A stretch of 27,044 nucleotides of DNA from Bigelowiella natans CCMP2755 (lineage: Eukaryota; Cercozoa; Chlorarachniophyceae). The stretch spans positions 1 through 27,044 of the forward strand of contig ADNK01000295.1 in assembly GCA_000320545.1 (NCBI GenBank), given 5' to 3'. The position numbers and the translations under genes are program-made. This document shows, piece after piece, positions 9,807-20,016 of this stretch. Below the pieces are notes generated by a model. That model had not been told where the DNA came from and searched no databases. It saw nothing but the letters and a program-made list of their open reading frames with translations. Position 1 is the stretch's first letter; every line of letters begins with the position of its first letter.

Positions 9807-11713
9807 TTAAGCAGCCTCAGCAAATCCAACGCGGGAGTTTCCGTAGTCAAAGACGGTGTAGTACGCTCCCATGAACACATCACCAAGAATCCAGAGAGGG
9901 CCGTTAGGGGGTGGGACATCCAGACCGATGAAACCGCTAATGCACTCCTGCTCGCCTGCAGTACCAACCTCAAGGACGTACTGTTCAGGGGTTAGAGTGA
10001 AGGTTTTGCCTGCGAGTACGATGTCAACGTTCGGCATGCTGCTCAGCTTTGAGCAGTCGACAGTAGCTTCGCCGTTGGGAGAGGGGAGGAGCTTGCAGAC
10101 CTTCTTCATTTCGTCCAGGACCTTCTCGCGCGAGGAGTTCTTGGAAGCCTCAGACTTGACGATATTTACAAGCCCCTCGCAGCCAAGGCATTCGACTGTG
10201 TTCTTGCAGAGTCCGATACCAGTGCAGATAGTCTTGGCGTCGATCTTATTCAAAACCTGATCGATGATCTTGTCGCCTGCTTGATCGATAGCCTGATCGC
10301 ACTGGCCCTCGAAGACACCAACAGCGCCAATCTTCTTGTTGAGTTCCTTAACCACGTCAGAAGGACCAGCGAGGAGTGAGGTACCACTGTCCGCAATAGC
10401 ATGGCATCCACCGCTGCAGTACGCATCGCTGCCGATCGAGAGAGAGTCCATCGTAAATTCCCAGTAAGTCTTATTGGTCAGCGGCACGCTGTTTCAAATC
10501 AACACGGAATACAGCAGTAGATATCAGTAAAAACAGATAAAGTATTTCTGTGCATCGTCTACTCTAAGCTAACTACTCCAGGAAAAAGGGAAAAGAAAGG
10601 AAATGCCATTTACTATCCTTCCCACTGATTATGAAAAATATAACTGATATGATAGACTACATACTAGGTGAAGTCCCCAGTGTAGTGGGCTGGGTCTGTT
10701 CCCCCAATGATGAGCTCGCCATCTCCTCCAGCCTTGCGGTTGAGGTAAAAAGCAAACACTGGCTCGTCTACCTTCCCCTAAAAAAGCAACGACGATAAAG
10801 GATTTAAGCACGTACTGACCGAATCATGAAAAACACTGCTATGGGTTATGTGTGAGATCACCTGGTCCATGATATTGTAGAAGACAGGAGGAGCGTGGGT
10901 CACGGCGATCGTATCAAAGGCTAGACCCATAATTCCGTCGAATTTTGCAGCAATGAAGGCAACGCCAGGCTCCTTGGTGACCTCAGCGAAAAGCTGGTTC
11001 TCGACCGTGATGTCGCCAAGGGTAACTGAATCTTGACTGATGAAACCAGAGCACGCCCCGCTTCCGTATTGGATGGAGAATACTGTTCCGTTCTTGGAGA
11101 AGCTAGAAGATTTGCTGGAGTCGTACTTGGAATGGAGGTCGCACGGAAGCTGGGTGAGTGGGCAGCTCTTGCTGGGAATCCAGAGGTTGGAAGATCCGGT
11201 GTCAGGAACAACCTTTACAGAAAAGAAAAATAAATATGTTGAAGAATTTGACATGAATAAGGAAATCTAATTTAAAAATGATGTTCTCTCTCCCCTTCTT
11301 ATTCTTAATCTGTTTATTTACGTTGAACTTCTGGGGGGGGTTTCCTACGCCGATTTCCACGAAATACTGTGCGTCCATGAAATTGTGGACAGTCACAGAG
11401 TGTGATCCCTTCAGCGCTTCGTGTTCATGACTAGAGTGCTCAGCCCAGTCCTTAGCGAGACTGATCGCATAACAATAAACCACTCTCATCAAGGATGGCA
11501 CAACATGAAGAAATAAAATTCTTCTGGGCAGAGCGACCGCAAAAACGAAAAATGCAAAAATATCAAGTCTTCCCACGTTCTCAGGTTGCGGTTTGTCCTG
11601 AGCTCTTGGCGTGCAGTTTTATCGAGTTTGTTAAGCTTGAGCCTTTGTAGCGCAGCGTGGGAGGTGGGCCCACCAAAGAGGAGGAAGACGAGAGCGAGCG
11701 AAGGGGACACCAT
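9807..11713 (-). CDS. Phytepsin-type aspartic protease with saposin-like insert (5 exons, 473 aa)
   Basis: Exons: 11713-11577, 11460-11322, 11212-10862, 10777-10665, 10488-9807. They join in frame to 473 residues. This is a pepsin-family (A1) acid endopeptidase made as a secreted or vacuolar proenzyme. It has a signal peptide ([20 protein letters not shown]), a basic propeptide, the first catalytic motif DTGSSNLW, the flap tyrosine in FSIQYGSG and the second catalytic motif [10 protein letters not shown]. About 30 residues beyond that comes a plant-type saposin-like insert whose Cys order follows that of plant phytepsins (GQC, TIC, GLC, VECLGC, KVC, VDC), with an N-S-S glycosylation site where plant inserts carry one. 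The C-terminal lobe has [20 protein letters not shown]. The start is the ATG at 11711-11713; no competing in-frame ATG lies just upstream. Introns are 84-176 bp. Likely roles are vacuolar protein turnover or processing (family knowledge). Confidence 0.95.
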
Positions 11714-12242
11714 CTTCAATTTTCAGATCTAAATTAGAGTTTGATGTAAAGGTATTTTCCGAGAATCTGCTACGTTATTGTCTTAAATAGTCACTATTCC
11801 GAGATAAATGGACAATATTAGGACCATCTATCCCAACCATGTGCCAATCCCATTAACTTTCCTATCTCAAAAACTTGCACCAGAATTCTTCCCTACACTG
11901 AAATATTTTGTTAACGACATCTACACTATGATGTCGCATACTAATAAATAGCTGCGAGTCAACTTATATATTTTTTGAGGCGACATGTCATTGAGGAAGG
12001 GAGGAAGGGGAAGGGTACACCTTCACAAATGTGTACCGTAGACGTAATAGAACTTTCAATGATGTCGCAAGGAAGAAACATCCTGGAAAAACAAGGATGA
12101 TCATTTCAGACTGCAGGGGAGATAAATATAACGACAAATAATAAACTGTTGTCGCATCATGTAAGTGGCATACATTCTGAGTACCCCTCGAGGTCTAAAA
12201 TAAAAGAAACCAGCCTTCCTGCCTCTCCCAGAGGACTCGTCA
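11714..12242. promoter_or_regulatory. Shared upstream region of a divergent gene pair
   Basis: These 529 bp separate the start codons of the aspartic protease (-) and the beta-helix gene (+), so both promoters and 5' leaders must lie here unless 5' introns exist. The sequence is AT-rich, with a GA/GGAAGG-rich stretch near 11994-12016. I see no certain TATA box or named motif. Confidence 0.5.
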
Positions 12243-14440
12243 ATGCTTTGTGGGACACTCCTGCTGGCGTCGCTTCTTGCGGCGGTGGTGGACGGTGGCC
12301 CAGCACCCGAAAACCTCTGGCAGATTGAGTGCGACATCAACCAACTAGCGTTCGAATATGGTGTTCAGGTGAGGCGCGAGCGCGTAGCATTTAAGTCTTA
12401 GCCATCCCCCGACAGCCATATGGATTGATTTCCTCTTGCTTTTCAGAAAATCCCCTCTGCCGCGCAGCCACTTCACAGGGCTTTGCGCCTCGACAACTGT
12501 ACGAGTCATTTGTCTGCAGAGCAGAAGCGCGGGAACGGGATAGCGCTCAAGACCGGACGAGACATCCGTGACGAGGTTTGCAACTCTGCTGAGACAATCT
12601 ATTCACCTTGTCAACATACCCTGTGCAAAATTTGGGAGCGATTAAACATGTGCATCATGAAACATTGCACTGAAATTCATTACCCATGCTATACTTCCCA
12701 CCTTCCTTCAATGTGAATAGGAGCCAAGAGGATCGTCCGCACGCGGTAGTAAATTTGAGATCTTTGTCTGCGCGAAAACTGGGCATGACAATAATCCAGG
12801 AAGCTTCGACGCCCCTTTTCAACACTTGGATAGAGCAAAAGAGGAGCTCGAGCGCAACTCAGCGCGTCGTCCAGCAGTCGTGTATCTCCGCGAGGGGACT
12901 TATCGCTTAACAAAAACGCTCCAGCTCCATGGCGAGGCGCACAGCCAGGTGAGGATGCATTTTTCTTCTGTGGAAGAGTTCATGCTCCCCACTGATATTT
13001 TACTCGCTGAAACCTATTATCATTAATATCATCGTCTTCGTCATCCTCGTCGTCGTTCAACCATTTTCGCCATATACTACACATAGGTAACCTGGAGAGC
13101 TTACAAAGAGGAAAAAGCTACTCTCTCTGGAGGCATGTTACTTACAGGCCTAGACTGGGAGGTTTATAAAGGCAATATCCTAGTCGCCAAGATCCCAAGA
13201 CTTGACAATGGATCTCCTCCTCCCCCAAGTATGAACGACAGCGATGTGATAGGAAGCAGCGACTATCCATTTCACAGCCGTGAAAACGGTGGCAGCCCCT
13301 GCAAATGCGACGGTAGCAGTGGTAGCAGTGGCAGCAAGGCCTCGTTCTTCCAGTATAATGTCGCATATATGGGAGGCGATATTGCAACGGTATCGGCCGA
13401 GTCGCCGGAAGACTGCTGCTCTCAATGCAGTCAGCTTGAGGGTTGCGCAGCGTGGACACTTGCCAGCGGTCTTGGTGGCACATGCTGGCTGAAATCTGCA
13501 ACTGGATACACAGCTACCTACTCGCCCCAGTTTATCTCCTGCACCTGCGATGGTGCCCCCCCCCCCGCACCGCCAGCGCCTTCCTTCAACTACGGGCGAC
13601 CCCCGGAGACTTGGAACGCTCTGTACGTGAATGGCAGCCGGCAGGTGCGCGCGCGGTATCCGAACGGAGATCCTCATGATCTCTCCGGACAGTGTTTCGC
13701 CAAGGCACAGTTTCCTGGAGAAGGGTGTTCAGGGTGGCTTAGGGCTGGGAAACAGGGAAGTGGGTTCATGCCTCCTAGCCGTGTAGTCATGAAAGTCGGT
13801 CCGATCGGCCCTTCCCGTGCCAATTCGACGACGTTCGGGTGCGAGCAGTGCGACCTCTGGGGGCGTTTCAGTTACGACATCTTCGCCCCCCCCGAAGGCC
13901 ACCCGGTCTACAATAAACCGCTAAGGGGTCTGGGCTGGGGGAACAACTCCTACTACACCAACTATCTGGAGAGCCTCATGGGACCCAGCTCCTTCGATGC
14001 GGGCGCAAAAAACGCATTTAAGCGATGGAAGGTATGTTTCCGATTGTAGTTGTTTGAAGTTTAGTTAAAGATCGAATACACACACACATACATACATACT
14101 TACTGTATGTATAAATATCTTTTACGATCCTTGGTTCCCACCGACTGCTGCCCCCCCCCCCTGCTTGAACAACAGAATCCAGGGACTGGGGTCGTCCACA
14201 TGATGCACACAGACTTGTGGGGCAGCGTACAATACCGCATGACCAACTACAGCATCACTGAGGATGCGAATGTGTCGATCTCTCTGGGTTACGGTGGGTA
14301 CCAAAATCGTCCACACACCATTGAGGGAAACGCGTTCTACATCGAGAATCTGCTGGAGGAGTTGGATGCTCCAGGAGAATGGTTCTTCGAGGAAAGCTCC
14401 GGCCGCATGTTCCTATTTCCGAATATAACTGCTTCCTCAG

Positions 14441-14474
<34 letters not shown>

Positions 14475-14703
14475 TCCTTCTCCGACTCCTTTCCTCTCTG
14501 CCATGCAATACAGCGACGTTGCCGTGGCCGTGCTGGACACCCTTGTTTCGGTAGTGCAACGATGCCAACCATGAGATCTTGTGGAGATGGGAGAGAGGGG
14601 GGCCGGGAATCGGGGTATCTCTAAGTGGCAACCGTAGCCAGAGGAGCAAGAGGAGCGGCGGTGAATGGTTTTGATCTTCCAATTTATCTCCCTCCCCCCC
14701 CTC

Positions 14704-14751
<48 letters not shown>

Positions 14752-16437
14752 CCTCCCTCCTTAAAGGTAAAGGATGCAAACGATGTTCGATTTGAAGGGC
14801 TGGCGTTCACAGAGACGCGGACGACATTCATGGAGATCCACCAAGAACCTTCCGGAGGCTGGAATGTGCACAGAGGTGGATGCTTCGAGGCAGAGAATGT
14901 GACGCGGCTGAGCGTGTCCCAGTGTGTTTTCAACGAGACAGGGGGGAACGCCATCCTTCTGACCGGCCATGTTGTTGACTCGCTCATCGAGCAGAACGAG
15001 ATACTCAGGCCTGGTTGGTATCTGATAGTAATAGTAGTAGTGGTGGTAGTAGTAGCAGCAGCAGTAGTAGTAGTGGTAATAGCAGAAGAGCAATAGTGTA
15101 GACGTAACTACACTCGTTTCGTTGTCGGTGTTGTGGTCGCTTTCGTTGCCACGATCAATGTTCATCATCGTAATTATCATCATCAATCATCATATTGCTA
15201 GGCGAGTCTGGAATCTTGCTTTGGGGCACGGCGCAGGCATTTGACGGGACGCGTCCCACCTATCCAAATCGTAACACCGTGAGATTCAACCACATCCACG
15301 AGGTCGGTATCTTTGGGAAGCAAACCAGCTGTGTGTGCGCCATTCTCTCGGCCAACTCGACAATCACCGATAACGTCTGCTATAATGGACCGCGTGCCGG
15401 CATCAACCAGAATGACGGCTTCGGAGGTTTGATGTTTACCACTCTGCTCCGCCTCGTCGTTGTTGCTTATCACCGCCAACCACGCCTATATTCTTGTCAT
15501 TATCCTCTTCCCCACCGCATCTTCTGCATCGTTTTGACACTATCCCTCAACTCGCACCCGTCATTTGTTGTTATTCACACAGGCAACGATCTTGTGGCCC
15601 GCAATCTGGTGTTTAATATGGTGCGCGAGTCGGCCGACCACGGGCCATACAATTCGTGGGATCACCAGGTGTTCCTCACCTTCAATGGAGTGGACGACGG
15701 CTTCAGCGCTCAGGATAAGTGGGGGCACGGCGGTGCCAGCATCATCAAAGCCTACTCGCGCATCGAGCGAAATTTCTTCATCAACGGCTACAACGGGATA
15801 TGGTCTATTGACCACGACGATGGCAGCCAGTTCTACAACGATTCGTTCAACTTCTTGGTCTTTGGCGGGTGTAAAAACTTCCAGGGCAACCATAAGATCA
15901 CGCATCATAACCTAATCGCATTCCCAGGCATTGACTCCCGCTCCTACGGTGACCGCCGCTGCCAGAGCGAAGACAACAACTTGCTGCACGTTGGCCGCGG
16001 ATTTGCAGAGCAGTAATATAAACTTATATTATCATAGTCACCGCTTCAAAACGATATTGAATAGAAAAACAGTAGCGAGAACGGGGGGGGGGTTAGCGGG
16101 GGGGGGGGGGTAATATTTTACAATATCGTTCTCATATTCCTAACGACACGGCGCTTCTACCCATCAGGTACTACCACGACAACCACTGCTGAGCCAGGAC
16201 GGCATCGCATACAGCTGGTTCTTGTCGAACACGTCGGACCTTGCGGACCAGATTTACCATACATGGAACAACACGTTCTACGCCCCGGACGCCTCTTTTG
16301 AGCAAGATATCTTCGAAAAGGACAGTCTCAGTTTCCCTGAATGGCAAGCCTTAGGGCAAGACAGGGGTTCCAAGCTCAAAGATCTGCCGACAAATAACGA
16401 GTTAGTGGCTATGGCCAAGGCGCTACTTGAAGGCTGA
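12243..16437 (+). CDS. Secreted right-handed beta-helix protein with inserted PAN/Apple-like domain (frameshifted in last exon)
   Basis: Exons: 12243-12368, 12447-12575, 12721-12948, 13087-14031, 14176-14550, 14767-15013, 15202-15426, 15583-16012, 16168-16437; about 990 residues. A signal peptide (MLCGTLLLASLLAAVVDGG) precedes the usual start of pectin-lyase-fold proteins: FVCAKTGHDNNPGSFDAPF, then VVYLREGTYRLTKTLQL. The core follows (LYVNGSRQVRARYPNG, FYIENLLEELDAPGEWFF, SADHGPYNSWDHQVF, WSIDHDDGSQFYNDS) and a family-like end (SFPEWQALGQDRGSKL). Between VAKIPRLDNG and LYVNG there is an insert of roughly 130 residues with Cys-rich PAN/Apple-like spacing (DCCSQCSQLEGCAAW, GTCWLKS) between Ser/Gly- and Pro-rich linkers. 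A poly-Ser run sits in exon 5. In exon 9 the reading frame must shift by one base after TGC at 16187-16189 to keep family-like sequence. Enzyme activity is unproven; it may be a polysaccharide lyase-fold or carbohydrate-binding wall protein. Confidence 0.85.
14441..14474 (+). repeat. Coding (TCA)n repeat giving a poly-Ser tract
   Basis: About eleven TCA units lie in frame inside exon 5 of the beta-helix gene. They form a serine run between the beta-helix strands ending FPNIT and the SPSPTP linker. Confidence 0.9.
14701..14760 (+). repeat. CT-rich tract before a 3' splice site
   Basis: (CT)n with CCCT variants fills the end of the intron 14551-14766 and forms an exceptionally long polypyrimidine tract directly before the acceptor at 14765-14766. 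Confidence 0.9.
15026..15085 (+). repeat. Imperfect GTA/GTG/GCA trinucleotide repeat in an intron
   Basis: Interrupted AGT/GGT/AGC triplets lie in the intron 15014-15201 of the beta-helix gene, just after the donor. Confidence 0.85.
16083..16110 (+). repeat. Two poly-G runs in the last intron of the beta-helix gene
   Basis: G runs at 16083-16092 and about 16098-16110 flank TTAGC within the intron 16013-16167. Runs like these are also prone to length errors in assembly, which matters for the frame problem just downstream. Confidence 0.85.
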
Positions 16438-17275
16438 TCATCTCACCTGTGCATACGCGCAATATGGGCATGTTTATCTAAGAAAGTTTACAAGCACGCT
16501 ACCGCCTTCCATGATCGATATATGGCTTTAAATGAAGCAATGCAATACATGTATATTACGTGTGTATGCCGACATGTACGTTGCAGGGTGAAATTTGTTT
16601 TGACTTCAGGTCGGTGGGTGTCTCTTATACTCTATATAGGTTGCCATGGCTGATAAGAATCATATATGCGCACATCATGTGATTGTAAGCAGCGCCTGCT
16701 TTCTCATGTTGTGATCCTAGCTCTAGCTGCTGCTTGTTTTGTCTCACCGTTTAGCCTCATGCTCTCATGCTCTAGGGCGGTTTACCCCTAGTAGCGAGAA
16801 TAAATCAAATCCAGTATTACTGACATTGCTTAATGCATGCATGCAGTGACAGTCCACAACTGCATTGGCGTATCACAACCGAGACAAACCTTTTTTTACA
16901 TGCTGCCATGGGCCGGGTGAGGTACTTTATATTTAGGATGAATCTTTGCTTTACTAGCGTACTAGCGTAGCTAGCGCAAATGCAAATGATGGACACTAGC
17001 AGTGCGTACCCGACGTATAAAGACTGCTTGCCTACTAGCCTACTGTGATGAATCATACACACGAACATACAGCCAGCGAATGTCGTATGTAGTATACGAT
17101 GCATGTCTTTTATATTACCATCTTAGCTTATTATAGACGCATGTGTCCATCAGTAGGTGCGCGCTTTGCTTATGTACACAACCGGCAACGCTGATCGCAT
17201 CGCACGTAAAAAGGTGCCTTAAAACAACTATTAACGAATAATGAGATGAAATATGCAGCTAAATTAGAAACGTTC
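16438..17275. other. Intergenic spacer between convergent 3' ends
   Basis: 838 bp between the beta-helix gene (+) and a small gene (-). It contains a CTAGC cluster (16952-16977) and TGCATGCATGCA near 16834. An AATAAA-like AATAAATC lies at 16799. An open frame at 16817-17104 (-) looks like chance. I see no RNA gene. Confidence 0.55.
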
Positions 17276-17883
17276 TTAGTTGTATCCAAATGATCCGCCA
17301 GAGCCGAAGAAGATTCCGACAGCATGAAGGTTTGCAGCTACGATAATCTAATGAATTAAAACGAATAAAGTTAACCAAAAAATCATTCAAGGCAATGTTT
17401 AATGTGCTATTCGATTACAATGAGCAATATTACACTGTAGAAGACTCTATTCCTCGTTTCAGGGTAATTTTGTAGCGCTATCCTTGATAAGGGAAACATA
17501 GGAGCCCACATCCTAACATTTGTTTCAAATTGCTGCTTTACGACATTTCCCGGCAATTCTTTATTGAAACACTTCCGCGTTAGGAAGAAAACGTATACTT
17601 ACAAGGGGCTCATCATCCACCAATTCGGTTCGCGCCTAAGGATTGTTTTGATTTAGAAGAATCTTCCCGGGAAGCAATGACACAGTTCGACAAGATAGTA
17701 CTTCGGGATGACAATCTTATCCCGCGTTCCCTCGGCCTGGGCATATGCTTTCTTTAAAACAGATCCCATGGGGAGAACAAAGCGTAAATTGGAGATTGAC
17801 GGCATCGAAGGGACAATGACGGGACAGATAAGATTGGCTGCAGAGTTTCCGCGTGCCCCTCCAGAGGAGCTGCCAGACTCCAT
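17276..17883 (-). CDS. Small protein of unknown function (3 exons, 98 aa)
   Basis: Exons 17883-17692, 17635-17603 and 17347-17276 join in phase 0 and end at TAA 17276-17278. Introns are 56 and 255 bp with GT-AG ends. The N-terminus is Ser/Gly-rich (MESGSSSGGARG), the middle has NLRFVLPMGSVLKKAYAQ, and the end is hydrophobic and glycine-rich (IIVAANLHAVGIFFGSGG). I do not recognise the family. The model rests on matching phases and plausible splice sites only. A 183-codon frame overlapping its first exon on the same strand (17717-18268) lacks these supports. The gene is divergent from the voltage-sensor-like gene. Confidence 0.45.
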
Positions 17884-18626
17884 GCTCCTGGGTTACGAAT
17901 GCCGATGCCAACGATAATAATATGTGACTACGACAACATAATATACTTGTCGCATCGAGAAATTGTGGAGTTTTCTCCAATGATTTAACACAAACTAAAT
18001 TGGGCCATTTTTTGTACCGTCCCTGACCGACGCAGGTGTGCACATTTATGTACGTAGGAGAGTCATGTACATACGACTTCTCCGTGATAACGATTTTGAC
18101 CGGCAATACCATCATGCTCTTGGTATTTCTGGGCATAAAAATATGGGATGTCGCAGAGAGGGAATACAAAGACAAAACTTGCCGAAAACATGCAAAATCG
18201 TCTTGAAACTCACGTTTTAAGATTTGATCACTCTCATGCGGTTCTCTATCTGGTTTACAATCGATCACGTTGTCGTATGTCGATGATGTCCGATCAATCG
18301 ATTCGACCTAATCGAGATGATATATTTACTGGGGTTTAACACGTTGCGACATTGATATTCAGAGCCTTGTGCTGAAAAAATCGTCTTTAACCCTGGATTC
18401 GAAAATCAAACCTTCACAACGTACGGATGGGAACGAGTGGGTGAGGAGTAGGTTGGGGGGGCTGCTTTTCGACATGAAACTGATACAACTGATACAAGGC
18501 TCGTCCAGCCTCATATCAGTTTAAAAAATTAGCCTAAATTGAAGAAAACCTTGGCGGGATATCGAGTTATTCATGTGGACTCTGAATCGACTCGTTCATT
18601 TTCCTCTCCTCATATGGCCTTACAGG
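17884..18626. promoter_or_regulatory. Shared upstream region of a second divergent pair
   Basis: 743 bp between the small minus-strand gene and the voltage-sensor-like gene. An acceptor-like TTACAG ends at 18625, directly before the ATG at 18627, so the plus-strand gene may have an untranslated or short coding exon further up. There is a run of six G near 18455. No named promoter motif is certain. Confidence 0.45.
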
Positions 18627-19715
18627 ATGGACGATAGAGATAATGATTTTGAGGATCATCATCACATGCGGACATGTAGCCGACAATATACTGCGGTACG
18701 TATCGATTTGTAACAGCTGTGTTGGAATGATCTCGTGTCACCAACGTGTTTATTCTCTCAGAGAACTTGGAAACACATAAAATACTCGAGAGTGTATCTC
18801 ATTCTCTCAATAATATTGTCGGTCTTGTGCTTCATAATAATGGTATGGGAGCTGTCCGGAGCAGGTGAATTCGTGATGCTACAATAGTAATCATCATCAA
18901 CATTGCTGTTTTATCTTTAAGACTCAAAGCACTGGTTCCCACTCACGTGCGAGGGGATTATCAACGGCATCCTCGTGGGGGACGTCGTGCTTGATATTTA
19001 CTCCCAAGGTCAGAGTAGTGATGATGGCACGTGAAGGGTGCACAAAATTCTTCTGCTACCCAGTTCCTTGAATGATAGTGATGCGATCGTGACGACACTA
19101 TCAGGTTGGGAGACATACGTGCACGATCGCCTCAACGTTTTAGACCTCTCGGTGACGATTACGTGCGTGTCACTATTCCTGGCGCTCCTGGCTCGTCGTG
19201 AATCGGTACCACGACAAGACATGATAACAATAATCATAAACAAGCGCCACATAACGTTATCATAGTTCTCAATATCAATTTAATGTTACATTAAAAATAT
19301 CGCCTTTAGACTGGAGTTTATGACTCGGAACTGTCACATCTTGATATAGCTTTCCTGACATTGCGGTAGCAGTTGTAAATGTAGTATAGCAACCTCATCT
19401 TTTTTAGTGGAAAATACCTATTTCTGAGGGAAAAGTTGTTTCTCTACTGTTTCCTCCTTGTGTTGTTTTTTTAAACAACTGGCTAGCATCCACTCATACT
19501 AGGAAGCCACATGGAGCACCTGTGGTGTCAGTGTCTAATGGATACTTACTGTTATTGCTCGCTTAGGTATCTCTTTATGATCTTCCGAATCTGGGTGCTA
19601 TTTCGTAAGGTGAAGCGCCAAGACGATCATGCAAACCAGGTGGCAAAATTTTAACACTGCTCGCTAGTGCTGCAAAAACTTCCAAGTTTCAAAACTATGC
19701 GAACCACGAATACGA

Positions 19716-19771
<56 letters not shown>

Positions 19772-20016
19772 GCTTATGATGTGGAAGAACCATCAATAGT
19801 GTTTGGCCTGCATGTGTGCATGTGTGCTCGCGCGGAGTGGCTGGGATCATGTGTTTGCCTTTGCATAAGGAAAGAAATGTTTGAACTTCATTGTCATGAT
19901 AACCATACCATCTCATCACCTGCAATTACTTCCACATGACAAATGTTCCTCAGGAGGATGTGCAATTTCCGAAGGGGGGTGGTTACGAACCTGTTAGTGC
20001 CGACGATGAAGGTTAG
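18627..20016 (+). CDS. Four-helix, voltage-sensor-domain-like membrane protein (7 exons, 183 aa)
   Basis: Exons 18627-18695, 18762-18864, 18922-19008, 19105-19205, 19310-19365, 19567-19639 and 19954-20016 join in frame to 183 residues. After a polar, His/Asp-rich N-terminus there are four hydrophobic segments. S1-like: VYLILSIILSVLCFIIMVWE. S2-like: acidic, CEGIINGILVGDVVLDIY. S3-like: the hallmark NVLDLSV. S4-like: LRYLFMIFRIWVLFRKVKRQ, carrying Arg/Lys on one side. The order, the S2 and S3 acidic residues and the basic last helix match voltage-sensor domains (Hv1 and similar proteins). No pore helices follow; the tail is short and acidic (VSADDEG). The Arg spacing is wider than the usual every third residue, so gating is unproven. 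The first ATG may not be the true start. An alternative last splice at 20011 would change only the final few residues. Confidence 0.65.
19719..19768. repeat. (AT)n microsatellite in an intron
   Basis: About 25 AT units lie in the 314-bp last intron (19640-19953) of the voltage-sensor-like gene. Confidence 0.95.

Noticed and set aside
14337-14987. 216-codon minus-strand frame opposite the beta-helix gene
   Set aside because: It is the complement of real plus-strand exons and of CT and TCA repeats (poly-Glu/Arg, poly-Asp), so it is a shadow.
17717-18268. 183-codon open frame on the minus strand
   Set aside because: It overlaps the first exon of the small gene in another frame, has no recognisable motif, and its residue content looks like chance.
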